From Campylobacter aviculae (GTDB lineage Bacteria > Campylobacterota > Campylobacteria > Campylobacterales > Campylobacteraceae), in NCBI RefSeq assembly GCF_005406215.1, contig NZ_NXMA01000001.1:62001-126000 (forward strand): a stretch of DNA of 64,000 nt. The letters run 5' to 3'. Below are positions 40,888 through 51,319 of this stretch, piece after piece (position 1 is the first letter of the stretch; every line of letters starts with the position of its first letter). The notes below the pieces were generated by a model, which saw only the letters and a list, made by a program, of their open reading frames with translations, was not told the origin of the DNA and made no database searches. The position numbers and the translations under genes were made by a program.

Positions 40888-41645
40888 TGCTTGAAATTGG
40901 ATTTTGTACTCTTGAAGATCAATGTCCATATTTAGAAGCAAAACGCTCAAGAATAGAATATAAATATATACAAAATTGCTCCAAAAAAGTCAATACAAAA
41001 TTAATTCAATGTGGATGGAGACGTTTTGGAAGATATTTCTCCCGTCCGATTTGTAAGGATTGTCAAGAATGTCTTAGTCTTAGAATTTTAGCGGATGAAT
41101 ATAAATTTTCTCGTAGTGAAAGAAGAGTCTTTAAAAAAAATATCAACACCAAAATGATACTTAGAAGACCAGCCTTAAGCAATGAACACTTATTTTTGTA
41201 TGATAAATACCATCGTTTTATGGAAGAAAAAAAGAATTGGAAAAGGTATGATTTAAATTTCAGACAATATTATAATCTTTACATAGATGGATTTATGGAT
41301 TTTGGATACGAGCTTGCTTTTTATGTAGAGGATAAATTGGTTTGCGTAGATCTTATAGATGAGGTTGAAGATGGAATTTCAAGTATTTATTGTTTTTACG
41401 ATCCTGATTTTTCACATCTTTCTTTGGGTAAATTTTCTTTATTAAATGAAATTAAATTGGCCAAAATTAAAAAATTAAAATATATTTATTTAGGATATTT
41501 TGTAAAAAAGTGTCAATCTTTATCGTATAAAGCCGATTATACACCCAATGAAATTCTAAAAGGAACAAGTGATCTTTTAGAAAATGAGATTTTATGGGAG
41601 AGAGAAGATGCAAATTGTGCAGACTTTAGAGACGATCAATGTTAA
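40887..41645 (+). CDS. bpt: aspartate/glutamate leucyl-tRNA-protein transferase (Bpt/Ate1)
   Basis: 252 residues. N-terminal Cys cluster (CPYL, then [12 protein letters not shown]) and the acyltransferase segment [19 protein letters not shown] are the marks of the R-transferase/Bpt family. Adds Leu to N-terminal Asp/Glu for ClpS/ClpAP degradation. Its end overlaps the DnaJ-like gene by 38 bp, a long but coherent overlap. Confidence 0.85.
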   Translation: MLEIGFCTLEDQCPYLEAKRSRIEYKYIQNCSKKVNTKLIQCGWRRFGRYFSRPICKDCQECLSLRILADEYKFSRSERRVFKKNINTKMILRRPALSNEHLFLYDKYHRFMEEKKNWKRYDLNFRQYYNLYIDGFMDFGYELAFYVEDKLVCVDLIDEVEDGISSIYCFYDPDFSHLSLGKFSLLNEIKLAKIKKLKYIYLGYFVKKCQSLSYKADYTPNEILKGTSDLLENEILWEREDANCADFRDDQC

Positions 41646-42414
41646 TACTGATGATATTAGCGTTTTTCAGTATTTTAAAGACTTAATTACCAAAAATTTC
41701 ACAAAGGTAATAGGACGTAAGAATAAGATTTTTTCTTTTTTTGAAGAAAGTGAAATTCCTCAACGTCGTTATTTTTTAAAGGTTTTAGATCAAAAATACC
41801 GCAAAAGTACTAACGAAAGCATAGAAAATTTAAAAGACGCTCATTTTAAGACTTTTAGATTGAATTTTGAACAAAGCAATACTTTAAAGCCTATGCTTTT
41901 TATTAAGACTGAATTTGCGGCAAATCAAATTTTATTGCAATTAAGTTCCAATGAAAAATTATTTGCGACTTATGCAAAAAATTATTTTAAGGATCATCAT
42001 ATAGAATATGATGAAATGACTAATATTTTGATGCTTAAATACAAGAATGAAAGCACTTTAGAGCTTTTTGAAGCTTTTGCAGATGAAAGTGACCATTTAA
42101 AGTATTGTGTTAATTTTGAAGTGAATCGAGATGAGTATAAAAATTTCCGTCAAAATATTAATCATAAAGAAAACTCAAAATGGAAATTTAATGCTTTAGC
42201 AAAGCTTTTTAATAATTATTTTACAATTTTAGAATGCACTCCACAAAATGATCTTAGCGAAATCAGACAAAAATATTTAATGCTAGTAAAACTTTATCAC
42301 CCTGATTTTTATCAAGGTAGAAGTGCTATAGAAAAAGCTTACGCAAGAGAACAATTTGAAAAAATCCAAATTGCTTATGATAATCTTAAGGCTCTTTATA
42401 AAAACAATACCTAA
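41608..42414 (+). CDS. protein with C-terminal J domain
   Basis: 268 residues. Only the last 60 or so residues are recognised: a J domain with the HPD motif (LYHPDFYQG) after [13 protein letters not shown]. The N-terminal 200 residues match no family I know. J domains stimulate Hsp70 (DnaK) ATPase, so the first part may be a client-binding module. ATG 41608 (within bpt) is taken; the upstream in-frame ATG at 41584 lacks a ribosome site. Equivalent to Cj1034c. Confidence 0.75.
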   Translation: MQIVQTLETINVNTDDISVFQYFKDLITKNFTKVIGRKNKIFSFFEESEIPQRRYFLKVLDQKYRKSTNESIENLKDAHFKTFRLNFEQSNTLKPMLFIKTEFAANQILLQLSSNEKLFATYAKNYFKDHHIEYDEMTNILMLKYKNESTLELFEAFADESDHLKYCVNFEVNRDEYKNFRQNINHKENSKWKFNALAKLFNNYFTILECTPQNDLSEIRQKYLMLVKLYHPDFYQGRSAIEKAYAREQFEKIQIAYDNLKALYKNNT

Positions 42415-42435
42415 AAGACTGGTTTGGTCTTTTAG
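42411..42435 (+). terminator. terminator between the DnaJ-like gene and cmeF
   Basis: Perfect 9-bp stem CTAAAAGAC (42411-42419) and GTCTTTTAG (42427-42435), loop of 7, followed by TCTAATTTTT on the plus strand. It overlaps both the plus-strand stop and the cmeF stop, and likely serves both convergent transcripts. Confidence 0.65.
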
Positions 42436-45400
42436 TCTAATTTTTCCCTTTCGTATATCTTTCTTAATTTGCTATCTAAAATATAACAAAATTTAAAAAG
42501 AGCTGGTACAACAAGTAAGGTTAAAATTGTAGAACTTACAAGACCAAAGATAATTGCTATCGCCATAGGAGAATTAGACTCGTATCCCGCACCTCTTGAA
42601 ATAGCAAGAGGAAGCATGGCAAAAATCATCGCAAAAGTAGTCATTAAAATAGCTCTTAAGCGAGATTTTCCAGCAATCAATAAAGCCTTGTCAGGTTCCA
42701 TACCCTCATGACATTTTTTATTGGCTACATCCACTAGTAAAATCGCATTTTTACCTACCATGCCAAAAAGTAAAATAATGGCAATTAAAACAAAAAGTGA
42801 GAAATTATGTCCGGTAATAAAAAGTCCAACAGATGCTCCTCCAAAGGCTAAGGGCATTGTTATCATTATAATAAGTGGCAAAATAAGGCTTTCATAGAGT
42901 GCGGCCAAAACAAGATAGATGAGTACAAAAGCCAAGATTATAGCCATACTAAAACCTTGTACGGTTTCGCCCAAAAGATTGATAAAACCTGAAAAGGCAT
43001 AATTAAGATTTGTATTTTTGCCTAAAATATAGTCCATATTATCAAGCAATAGTTTTTGAACAGCACCTAAAGAAAGATCATTCACTCCAGCTGTAACTTT
43101 TACTGAACGATTTTTATTATAACGATTGATGGTTTTTAAATCTTTACCATAAGAGAAATCAACAACACTTGAAAGTTCTAAATTAACGCCTTGATTATTT
43201 TTTATACTGATGCGTTTTAATGCTTCTATATCTTTTTTAAAGTTTGGCGAGAAACTTAAAATAAGATCATCTTTTGAATTTCCCCTATCCATGCTACCAA
43301 CACTAAGTTGTGAAAAAGAATAACTTAGCACAGCGGCTATATATTCTGGATTGACATCTAAAAGTTTGGCCTTTTCTTTGTTTATATGTAATGCAACCGC
43401 ATCTTTAACGGCATTTGCATTATCACTTATATCAACAATGCGAGAATTGCTTCCTAAAATTTCTTTAGCACGATCAGCTGCCTCTTTTATGGTATTTAAA
43501 TCATCGCCTAAAACCAAAAATTGAACAGGATCATCAATTCCAGCACCTTCAATTTTTGGAAGTTCTAAAACTTTAATTTTTAAACTATCATCTTGGAATT
43601 TATGGCGATATAGATTGACTATTGCACTTTGTCTTAGCTTTCTCTCGTCCAAATTTTTAAGCTTTATATAGATTTTGGCCTTTGTAGCATCTTTAGCATC
43701 ATCGTATCCTACAATTAAAAATGCATATTTTACATTTTCATCTGCTTGAATTTTTTCAAGCAAATCAAAACTTTTTTTACGCATAGCTTCAAGGCTTAAA
43801 TCCTTTTTGCTTTCAAGCAAGACTTGAATTTCACTATCATCTTCCATAGGTAAAAAATCAAGTCCAATACGCGTTGCTAGGCCAAAGGATAAAACAACAA
43901 AGATAAGGCTTGCTAAAATAAATTTAGTTTTATTTTGCAAAATCTTATAAAGTGTATTTTGGTATTTTTGTTCTATATTTTGAAAAAATAATTCACTTTT
44001 TTGATAAAATTGGCTTTCTTTTGGATTTAAAAATCGAGCACTTAGACTTGGAATTAAAAATATAGAGACAAAAAAACTGATAACAATACCACTTGCAACG
44101 CTTATTCCTAAAGCATTAAAAAAAAGTCCCGGAATGGATTTCATATAAGAAATAGGGATAAAAACACAAAGCAAAACAATGCTGATACTCAATACACTAA
44201 AACCTATTTCACTTACTCCTAAAAAAGCGGCCTGTAAAGGCGAATGCTCTTTTAGTTTTTTAGCTATATTTTCAATTACAACGATAGCATCATCTATAAA
44301 AATTCCTATACTTAAGGTTAGAGCAATAAAGGTAAGACGATTTAAATCATAACCTAAAAGATCAATGATAAAAAATGTCGAGATGATTGAAGTAGGTATC
44401 GCCACACAAGCAATAAGAGTAGCGCTTAAATTTCTTAAAAATAAAAATACAATCACAAGGGTTAGAAAAATTCCTAAAACCATATCGAAAATAACTTGAG
44501 AAAGGTGTTTATAAATGTTTAAACTTTTATCATAAACGATATCCAATTTAATATCGCTAGGAAGTTGTTTTTCTAACGTGCTTAGAGATTTTTTAACATT
44601 TTTTATCATTTGCAATGTATTGTAATTACTTACTTTGCCAAGTTCTAAAAGCACACCTTCTTTACCTTGATAAATCGCACTTTGTTTTTCATCCTCATAA
44701 AGGCTTTTTATGTCTGCAATATCGCTTAAGAATACACCCGTTTTGATGCGTAAATTTTTTAACTCATCTAAATCATTAGCTTCAAAATAACCCTTAATAA
44801 TATAATTATCATCTTGATTGTTTAATTCTCCTAAGGCTTGTTTAAAATTTTGACTTTTGATGATATTGGCTACATCATAGGCGTTAAGATTGTATTTTCT
44901 TAATTGTTCTGGTTTAAGATTGATTCGAATTTGAGGTTTTAAAAAACCTTTGGTATCTATTTTTCCTACTCCATCTATCCTTTGTAAAAAAGGTTTGATC
45001 TTATCATTGATATTTTGCATAAGGGTAAGTTTATCTGGCGAGTATAGAAAAATTGAAATAGCAGAACCGGAGTCAGAACTTATTTTTTCAACTTCAGGTT
45101 TGGTTGGAAGACTTAGAGTTCCGATTTTATCACGAACATCATTAGCAGCAACTTCTAAGTTTTTTCCGAGCTTAAACTCGACTACACTAACGCTAAAATT
45201 ATCATAAGCGGCCGAAGAAATCGTTTTCACTCCATCTATCTCACTTAAAGCATTTTCTATTTCTTTGGTGATTTTTGATTCTATAAAATTTAAATCCCCA
45301 TTTGCCTTACTCGTAATCTTAATAAGTGGGATAGAGACATTAGGAAATAAATTAACACTCATGCTAAAAGCAGAAATAAGTCCAAAAATAATGAGTGCTA

Positions 45401-45449
45401 AAAAAAACATTAATATAGTGATAGGTCTATTAATAGCTAATTTAAACAT
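42432..45449 (-). CDS. cmeF: RND efflux pump inner-membrane protein CmeF
   Basis: 1005 residues of the HAE-type RND family. Twelve helices with two large periplasmic loops; the proton-relay motif GIFIDDAIVVIENI (two Asp in helix 4) and GMVGKNAILLVDVANKK in helix 10. Exports drugs and detergents with CmeE and CmeD. Last gene of the minus-strand cmeDEF unit, 2 bp after cmeE. Confidence 0.93.
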   Translation of the reverse strand: MFKLAINRPITILMFFLALIIFGLISAFSMSVNLFPNVSIPLIKITSKANGDLNFIESKITKEIENALSEIDGVKTISSAAYDNFSVSVVEFKLGKNLEVAANDVRDKIGTLSLPTKPEVEKISSDSGSAISIFLYSPDKLTLMQNINDKIKPFLQRIDGVGKIDTKGFLKPQIRINLKPEQLRKYNLNAYDVANIIKSQNFKQALGELNNQDDNYIIKGYFEANDLDELKNLRIKTGVFLSDIADIKSLYEDEKQSAIYQGKEGVLLELGKVSNYNTLQMIKNVKKSLSTLEKQLPSDIKLDIVYDKSLNIYKHLSQVIFDMVLGIFLTLVIVFLFLRNLSATLIACVAIPTSIISTFFIIDLLGYDLNRLTFIALTLSIGIFIDDAIVVIENIAKKLKEHSPLQAAFLGVSEIGFSVLSISIVLLCVFIPISYMKSIPGLFFNALGISVASGIVISFFVSIFLIPSLSARFLNPKESQFYQKSELFFQNIEQKYQNTLYKILQNKTKFILASLIFVVLSFGLATRIGLDFLPMEDDSEIQVLLESKKDLSLEAMRKKSFDLLEKIQADENVKYAFLIVGYDDAKDATKAKIYIKLKNLDERKLRQSAIVNLYRHKFQDDSLKIKVLELPKIEGAGIDDPVQFLVLGDDLNTIKEAADRAKEILGSNSRIVDISDNANAVKDAVALHINKEKAKLLDVNPEYIAAVLSYSFSQLSVGSMDRGNSKDDLILSFSPNFKKDIEALKRISIKNNQGVNLELSSVVDFSYGKDLKTINRYNKNRSVKVTAGVNDLSLGAVQKLLLDNMDYILGKNTNLNYAFSGFINLLGETVQGFSMAIILAFVLIYLVLAALYESLILPLIIMITMPLAFGGASVGLFITGHNFSLFVLIAIILLFGMVGKNAILLVDVANKKCHEGMEPDKALLIAGKSRLRAILMTTFAMIFAMLPLAISRGAGYESNSPMAIAIIFGLVSSTILTLLVVPALFKFCYILDSKLRKIYEREKLD

Positions 45450-45451
45450 AT

Positions 45452-46192
45452 TTAATCTTTTGTGATAATTTTACCTTCTCCAAAAAGTCCAGGCGTAAGC
45501 TCTGAAGCTTCAACTTCTGCATAAATCTTTCTTGTTTTAACTTCTATACTAGGATAAATAAGACTGATTTTTCCTTTGATTTGATTATCGCTTTGATCTA
45601 TTTTATAGATAAATTCATCCCCAACTCTTACTTTGTCTTTGTATTTTTCATCAAAACTTAAAACAAGCTTACTTTGTGGATAAGAAAAAATTTCTACTAA
45701 AGGTTGGGCTACTCCACCAACCCCTTCTCCAATCTGTATAAATTTATTTGCAATGATTCCATCATAAGGTGCTCTTAGCTCTTTTTTTTCAAGTATGTTT
45801 TTATAATAATCTATATTGATTTTAGCCTTAGTCAGATTTAAATTAGCAGCGTTAAATTGAGTTTTCATATCTTCATAGCTTTGTTTATCAATTACATCTT
45901 GAACAGAATTAATTTTTTTCATCTTGCTTTTAGTATTTTTATATTGAGCCAAAGCCAAATCGTATGAATTTTTAGCATTTTCAAGTGCTATTTTTTCGCT
46001 AGTTTGATCAAGAGCAAGCAAAAGATCCCCTTTTTTAACCTTTTGTCCAATTTGAATTGGAATTTGAGAAACTATTCCTATGCTCTCAAGGGCTAATTTG
46101 CTTTGCTTTGAAGCTTCTACGTTAAAACTTGCGTAAATTTCTTCCGCAAAAACTATATTGAAAGAAAGCATTAAAAATAAAAACATTTTCAT
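45452..46192 (-). CDS. cmeE: RND periplasmic adaptor CmeE
   Basis: 246 residues with a signal peptide (cut near VFA). Lipoyl-like (IPIQIGQKVKKGDLLLALD) and beta-barrel halves around a helical hairpin (residues about 70-130). Shorter than AcrA-type adaptors, as CmeE is. It bridges CmeF and CmeD and overlaps cmeD by 4 bp. Confidence 0.88.
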   Translation of the reverse strand: MKMFLFLMLSFNIVFAEEIYASFNVEASKQSKLALESIGIVSQIPIQIGQKVKKGDLLLALDQTSEKIALENAKNSYDLALAQYKNTKSKMKKINSVQDVIDKQSYEDMKTQFNAANLNLTKAKINIDYYKNILEKKELRAPYDGIIANKFIQIGEGVGGVAQPLVEIFSYPQSKLVLSFDEKYKDKVRVGDEFIYKIDQSDNQIKGKISLIYPSIEVKTRKIYAEVEASELTPGLFGEGKIITKD

Positions 46193-47448
46193 TGTTTTAC
46201 CTTTGAAATGATTTGTATTCCAGCATTGAAATAATAATTTGCTTTTGTAATTTCAAATTCATTGCGTGCGAGCTCTAAATCACTCTGTGCTTTAAATTTT
46301 GCTTCTAAAGCTTGTAAATATTCTACATAAGAAACAAGTCCCGCGCTATATTTTTTATCTATACTTTCAAAAGCTATATTAGCAGCTTTAAGGGCTGATT
46401 TTAAAGCCATAATTTGTTCTTTTAAAACTTCTATATTTTTTAATAAAAACAATAATTCTTCTTTGTTTTTGCGTTCCTGTAGTCTTGCATTTGCATTAGC
46501 AATCTGCATATTTAAACGTTCTTTTTCTACTTCTTTAACTCTTGAATTGAAGTCAAAAATTTTCCATTCTACGCCCAAAATAATTTGATTATTTTGTGAA
46601 TATTTTTGTAAAAAATTATTAGCTATGCTAGTATATGGAGCTGGAACTTTTGGGTTATAGTTGTTTTTATAAAATCCAAAATTATCTTGTATGTAAAATT
46701 TAGGGTAGTATTGAGATTTAGCTAAGTTCACACTTTCTTTAGCTAAATTTATATTTTCTCTAGCTATTAGCACATCGTAGTTATTTAAAACCTTGTCAAA
46801 AAAAGGTTTTTCCAATGTAGCATATTCTTTAGGATTAAAATTTTGTCCTGTTAAAACTCTAATTTCTTTTTGAATATTTTCAAGCTTCAACTCATTTTGA
46901 TGTAAGGCTAAAACACTCAAATGAAATTTAGCTTCTATGCTTTCTAATTCATCTTTAGAGCTAAGTCCAGCAGAATAAAATTTTTTCAATCTTTGCAAGG
47001 TAGAATTCAAAAATTTAATCTTTTGTTGATCTGCAAGTATAATTTTTTTGAGACTTAAGAAATTAAAATAAAGAGTGGTTGCGTTTAGGGCTAAATAATT
47101 TCTAGTTTGTTCTTTGCTGAGTAAGCTTATTTTTTCTTTATTTTTTAAAGCCCTTAAATTTGCTTCTCTAGCGCCTCCATCAAAAAGTAAAAGATTTAAG
47201 GAAAATTTAGCAAATAAACTTTCTTGTGGATCAATAATAAAACGATCTTTATTGTTAGCAACATAGGCCGAATTTAAACTAAGACTCGGCAAATAGCTTC
47301 TAAAAACTTCACTGCTTTTTAATCTTGCTTGTTCATTTTGTATTTGTTTAATAAGATATTGTTCATTATTTTGACTTAGGGCTATTAATTCACTTAAATT
47401 TGAGCCAAACACTATCAAAGGTAAAAATAAAATGATAAAAAGTCTCAT
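46189..47448 (-). CDS. cmeD: RND outer-membrane channel CmeD
   Basis: 419 residues, TolC family: signal peptide then long helices with the repeated structure of outer membrane efflux proteins (such as LNLLLFDGGAREANLRALKN near residue 90 and its counterpart in the second half). No purine-rich ribosome site precedes the ATG; instead a perfect extended -10 ends 7 bases upstream, so the mRNA may be leaderless. Confidence 0.88.
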   Translation of the reverse strand: MRLFIILFLPLIVFGSNLSELIALSQNNEQYLIKQIQNEQARLKSSEVFRSYLPSLSLNSAYVANNKDRFIIDPQESLFAKFSLNLLLFDGGAREANLRALKNKEKISLLSKEQTRNYLALNATTLYFNFLSLKKIILADQQKIKFLNSTLQRLKKFYSAGLSSKDELESIEAKFHLSVLALHQNELKLENIQKEIRVLTGQNFNPKEYATLEKPFFDKVLNNYDVLIARENINLAKESVNLAKSQYYPKFYIQDNFGFYKNNYNPKVPAPYTSIANNFLQKYSQNNQIILGVEWKIFDFNSRVKEVEKERLNMQIANANARLQERKNKEELLFLLKNIEVLKEQIMALKSALKAANIAFESIDKKYSAGLVSYVEYLQALEAKFKAQSDLELARNEFEITKANYYFNAGIQIISKVKQ

Positions 47449-47455
47449 AAGCTAA

Positions 47456-47464
47456 AGTATATCA
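47456..47464 (-). promoter_or_regulatory. extended -10 promoter at the cmeD start, possibly leaderless
   Basis: Minus strand reads TGATATACT, then TTAGCTT, then the cmeD ATG. Transcription starting 7 bases after the -10 would begin at the start codon. A short inverted repeat (TAAGCT at 47448-47453 and AGCTTA at 47471-47476) flanks the element and could be an operator. Confidence 0.5.
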
Positions 47465-47495
47465 CACTAAAGCTTAAGAGTATTTGCTTTTTATT

Positions 47496-49541
47496 TTAAT
47501 ATTTATAAGAGACGGATAAAATTCCTCTAATGCCTTCTCCGTAATAACAAGAATAATAACATCCACTAACATATTTTTTATCAAAAATATTATCGATATT
47601 GAGTTGAAATTGCCATTTGTCATAATTATATCCAAAGGCAAGATCATAAAGTGTATATGAAGGTACTCTAATACCAATATTCCCAGCCTCATCAGTGCTA
47701 CTTCCTACATAGCGTATGCCAAAGCTGCTTTTAAAATTTTGTTTATGATCAATTTTAAAAGTATGAGAAATTTTGGTAGCTAAAACATTTTTTGGCATCA
47801 TAGGCGTTCTTATTTCTCTTGTTGCGTCTAATGAAGTATGAGTTTGAAAATAATGATTATATGCCAAAGAATAATCAATATTTTCGCTTAAAGCTATACT
47901 TGAGCTTAGTTCTAAACCTTTGGCATTTTGCTTTCCAGCTTGTATGGATACAGGTATAGCTGCACTTGGATCCGCATTAACTAGAGCGTTTTTTTCTTGT
48001 ATATCAAAATAAGACAAATTAATTTCCCCATCCATAAAAAAAGGAAGATATTTAATACCGGCCTCATATTGCCTACTTTGATAAGGTTTGTAATCCTTGC
48101 CATCTCCATCACTTCCAGCTATGGGTCTAAAGGCTCCAGAATAGCTTACAAAAGGCATTAATCCTAAATTTTCAAATACATACATTAGACCTGTTTGAAA
48201 ACTTGTATGATTTACATTATAGTCACTTTTACTTCCAAAGCTTTTTGCATTGCTTTTAGCTTTATCAAAACGCATACCAAGATCTAAAATCCATTTATCA
48301 TATAATTTAGCTCTATCTTGAACATATAAACCTAGTTGAGATTGCTTGACTAAATACGTAGGTACTTTGCTTTTGATTTGTGGAGTGTGATCAGGATTAA
48401 AGATATTGACATTGTCTGCACTTCCATAACCATATTTTCCATTCACATAGATATATTGATAATCTATCCCACCTGTGAGGGTATTTTCAAGTTCTTTATA
48501 AGTATTTTTTAAAATCAGCCTATTATCTAAGGTATGGCTTCTTGCTATACCATCTAAGATAATGGAACTTCTTGTAGCCATATTGGAGTTATTTGGATCT
48601 AAAGCCGAAAAGCTCACAGCAAATTGCTCTTTATCTTCCATATTGTAACGATAGTTTTGCATAAAGGATAATTCATCGTTAAAATAATGTATAAATTCAT
48701 ATCCTAAGGAATATTGCTTTCTTTTTAGATAATCACTCAAAGGCGATCCTAAATTGGTACTCGGTTTAATTGTTCCTTGTGGTGTGTCAATGAGAGTTCC
48801 ATAAATAGGAAAAAATCCGGTTGTAGGGACTCCTTGATCATATTGAAAACTTGCAAGAAGTGTTAAGAAAGTATCATCATCTATATCTATAGCCAAACTT
48901 GGAGCAAAATAATAATGCTCTTGCCATGTTCCATCAAGCTGTCCATCTTGTCTGAAATAATTTCCAACAATTCTAAAATGACTATTTGTATTAAAAACCC
49001 TATCTCCAACATCAAAAAATAAACCATTTTGAGACGAATTTCCTATTTTGGCTCCAATTTCTGCTATAGGAGTTTTTTGAGGCCTTTTGCTGACTAAGTT
49101 GATCACGCCACCGCTTTGTGAAGATCCGTAGCTTAAAGAATCAGCTCCTTTAATAACTTCTATTTTTTCTAAACCATATAAATCAGGAGACCATCCAAAA
49201 TATCCACCCTTATAAATGGCTGTTCCATCTAAAACTAAGCTTGCATCAAATCCTCTTAATTTAAGCCAATCTGTCGTATCCAAATCCGCACCATAAATTT
49301 GGGAAACAAACCCACTTTCATAACGGGTAATCTCATCAAGCTGTTCCACACCTTGTTCTTTGATTTGTTCAGAATTTACAACAGAAACACTTTTTGGACT
49401 AAGATATTCTACCTTATCATTCCCTTTTTCAACAGAGCCTACAACACTAATGGCATTAAGTTCGTAAGAGGATTCTTTGGCTAAAGCTAAACTTGCACTT
49501 ATTGAAATAAGTAAAAAAGAATTAAATATTTTTTTATGCAT
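47496..49541 (-). CDS. fhuA: TonB-dependent siderophore receptor (FhuA-like)
   Basis: 681 residues from ATG 49541 with signal peptide (SASLALAKESS). A TonB-box-like segment ELNAISVVGS is followed by the plug domain (GVEQLDEITRYESGFVSQ, LRGFDASLVLDG, YGSSQSGGVINLVSKRP). A 22-strand barrel ends in the aromatic SVSYKY. An in-frame upstream Met would add 25 residues with no signal peptide logic. Divergent from the fhuCDB-type ABC genes. The ligand is likely a hydroxamate siderophore such as ferrichrome or rhodotorulate, by analogy to the Campylobacter fhu operon; not provable by eye. Confidence 0.85.
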   Translation of the reverse strand: MHKKIFNSFLLISISASLALAKESSYELNAISVVGSVEKGNDKVEYLSPKSVSVVNSEQIKEQGVEQLDEITRYESGFVSQIYGADLDTTDWLKLRGFDASLVLDGTAIYKGGYFGWSPDLYGLEKIEVIKGADSLSYGSSQSGGVINLVSKRPQKTPIAEIGAKIGNSSQNGLFFDVGDRVFNTNSHFRIVGNYFRQDGQLDGTWQEHYYFAPSLAIDIDDDTFLTLLASFQYDQGVPTTGFFPIYGTLIDTPQGTIKPSTNLGSPLSDYLKRKQYSLGYEFIHYFNDELSFMQNYRYNMEDKEQFAVSFSALDPNNSNMATRSSIILDGIARSHTLDNRLILKNTYKELENTLTGGIDYQYIYVNGKYGYGSADNVNIFNPDHTPQIKSKVPTYLVKQSQLGLYVQDRAKLYDKWILDLGMRFDKAKSNAKSFGSKSDYNVNHTSFQTGLMYVFENLGLMPFVSYSGAFRPIAGSDGDGKDYKPYQSRQYEAGIKYLPFFMDGEINLSYFDIQEKNALVNADPSAAIPVSIQAGKQNAKGLELSSSIALSENIDYSLAYNHYFQTHTSLDATREIRTPMMPKNVLATKISHTFKIDHKQNFKSSFGIRYVGSSTDEAGNIGIRVPSYTLYDLAFGYNYDKWQFQLNIDNIFDKKYVSGCYYSCYYGEGIRGILSVSYKY

Positions 49542-49683
49542 AAAAGTATAGTTTCCTTTCTGATGATTTTCAAATATTTTGGATTTTTTAATTATAATAA
49601 TGAAATTGACTTTCAAAATGTGAATTATATAATTTTAAAATTTAAAGAAAAATTATTTTTTATTTATTTTTTATTTTTCTTTA

Positions 49684-49692
49684 TGTTATAAT
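49684..49692 (+). promoter_or_regulatory. extended -10 promoter of the siderophore ABC operon
   Basis: TGTTATAAT, perfect TGnTATAAT, 36 bases upstream of the ATG at 49729, in the 187-bp divergent spacer to fhuA. I find no convincing 19-bp Fur box by eye, though TATAATAATGAAATT on the fhuA side (around 49596) is a weak partial match. Confidence 0.65.
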
Positions 49693-49728
49693 CCGAGCTT
49701 AAGTTTTTCAAAGAGGATATGATGAGTA

Positions 49729-50493
49729 ATGGCACTCATAAAAAGTTGCAATGTAAATTTTAAAAATCAAAATCAATATATTATTTATCCTGCAAATTTA
49801 TGTTTTGAAAACGATAAAATTTATGCTCTTATGGGGCATAATGGTTCAGGAAAATCTACTTTGTTGAAAATTTTAGCCAGACAATTAAAACCATCTTCTG
49901 GAAAAGTTTGCTTTAATGATGAAGATATAGCCAAATTTCCTTCAAAAAAATTAGCCCAAAAAATAGCTTATTTACCGCAACATTTGCCTAATTTAGGATA
50001 TTTAAGCGTAAAAGAACTTGTAAAAATGGGGCGTTATTCTTATGAAAAATTGTTTTTTAAAGATCAAGATGAGGGATTGATTGAGGAGGTGATGAGATTG
50101 ACAAATACCTTAAGTTTGTCAAATAGAGAAATTCATACCCTTTCTGGTGGAGAAAAAACAAGGGCTTTTTTAGCTATGCTTTTAGCTCAAAAAAGTGAAT
50201 TTTTATTTTTGGATGAACCTTTGGCTGCTTTGGATATCGTGTATCAATTTGAATTGATGGAATTAATATCTAGATTAAATAAAGAATTTAAAGTGGGTAT
50301 AGTGCTGATTTTGCATGATATTAACTTAGCGGCATTGTATTGTGATGAAATCGTTGCCTTAAAAGAAGGAAGGGTTATTTTTAATGCAAGCAAGCAAGAA
50401 TTTATGCAAGAAGAAAGATTGAAAGATATATTTAATATTGATGCTAGTATTATAAAACACCCTAAAAGAAAGTCTCCTATTGCGCTTTTTTGA
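49729..50493 (+). CDS. fhuC: iron-siderophore ABC transporter ATPase (FhuC-like)
   Basis: 254 residues. Walker A GHNGSGKSTL near residue 36, signature LSGGEKTRAFLAMLL, Walker B FLFLDEPLAALD and the switch His in LILHDINLAA. Energises import of siderophore through the FhuB-like permease. A stop codon (49726) directly before ATG 49729 fixes the start. One base separates it from fhuD. Confidence 0.9.
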   Translation: MALIKSCNVNFKNQNQYIIYPANLCFENDKIYALMGHNGSGKSTLLKILARQLKPSSGKVCFNDEDIAKFPSKKLAQKIAYLPQHLPNLGYLSVKELVKMGRYSYEKLFFKDQDEGLIEEVMRLTNTLSLSNREIHTLSGGEKTRAFLAMLLAQKSEFLFLDEPLAALDIVYQFELMELISRLNKEFKVGIVLILHDINLAALYCDEIVALKEGRVIFNASKQEFMQEERLKDIFNIDASIIKHPKRKSPIALF

Positions 50494-50494
50494 T

Positions 50495-51319
50495 ATGAAA
50501 AAAATTGCTGTTTTATTTTTAATTTTATTTGAATTGATACAAGCTAAAGAATTAAAAATCATTGCTTTAGATTGGACTATGGCTGAAACAATGATGATGT
50601 TAAATTATCAGCCTTTAGCGGTTGGAGATAAAAGGATATACAATACTTGGGTGAAAGAACCTGCTTTGCCTAAAGATGTAAAGGATGTTGGTCTTAGAGT
50701 TCAACCTAATATAGAATATATGATCAATTTAAAACCTGATTTAATCATCACTTCATCTTTATTTAGCATTGATAATCATATTTTAAAAAATAAAATCAAA
50801 ATTATTGATTTTTATCAAAATAAAAAAGATGTGTATTCTAGTATCAACGAAGGTGTTTTACAGATAGGAATTCTCTTAAATAAAAAGCAAGAAGCCTTAG
50901 ATCTTATCGAAGATACAAGAATCTTTTTTGAAACTTCTAAAAAGAAATTGCGTTATACCAAACCCATTGCTATAGTTCAATTTATAGATAAAAAACATTT
51001 AAGAATTTATAATAAACATAGTCTTTTTGGTGCAGTCTTGGATCAACTTGGTTTAAAAAATGCTTATGATAAAAATACAAACAATGCTTGGGGCGTTGAT
51101 ACGATAAGTTTTTTAGATCTTTTAAAACTTCCAAAAAAGACAAAATTTATAGTGATTAAGCCAACTCCTTTTGTGCTTGATGAAGAATTAAAGCAAAATC
51201 CTTTTTATCAAAAAATGAATATTTTTAAAGATTATAATGAATTAGAGCCTATTTGGAGTGCAGGATCATTGATGAGTATGAGACGTTTTGCTAAAGATCT
51301 TTTGAAGGTGATTGAGTGA
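50495..51319 (+). CDS. fhuD: periplasmic siderophore-binding protein (FhuD-like)
   Basis: 274 residues from ATG 50495 with a signal peptide ending LIQA and no lipobox. Class III binding-protein features: IALDWTMAETMMML, VQPNIEYMINLKPDLIITS and YNELEPIWSAGSLMSMRRF, the last resembling E. coli FhuD. Delivers ferric hydroxamate to the permease. Overlaps fhuB by 4 bp. Confidence 0.85.
   Translation: MKKIAVLFLILFELIQAKELKIIALDWTMAETMMMLNYQPLAVGDKRIYNTWVKEPALPKDVKDVGLRVQPNIEYMINLKPDLIITSSLFSIDNHILKNKIKIIDFYQNKKDVYSSINEGVLQIGILLNKKQEALDLIEDTRIFFETSKKKLRYTKPIAIVQFIDKKHLRIYNKHSLFGAVLDQLGLKNAYDKNTNNAWGVDTISFLDLLKLPKKTKFIVIKPTPFVLDEELKQNPFYQKMNIFKDYNELEPIWSAGSLMSMRRFAKDLLKVIE

Noticed and set aside
49542-49728. 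Fur box between fhuA and fhuC
   Set aside because: Only partial AT-rich matches were found by eye, not distinguishable from background without a matrix scan.
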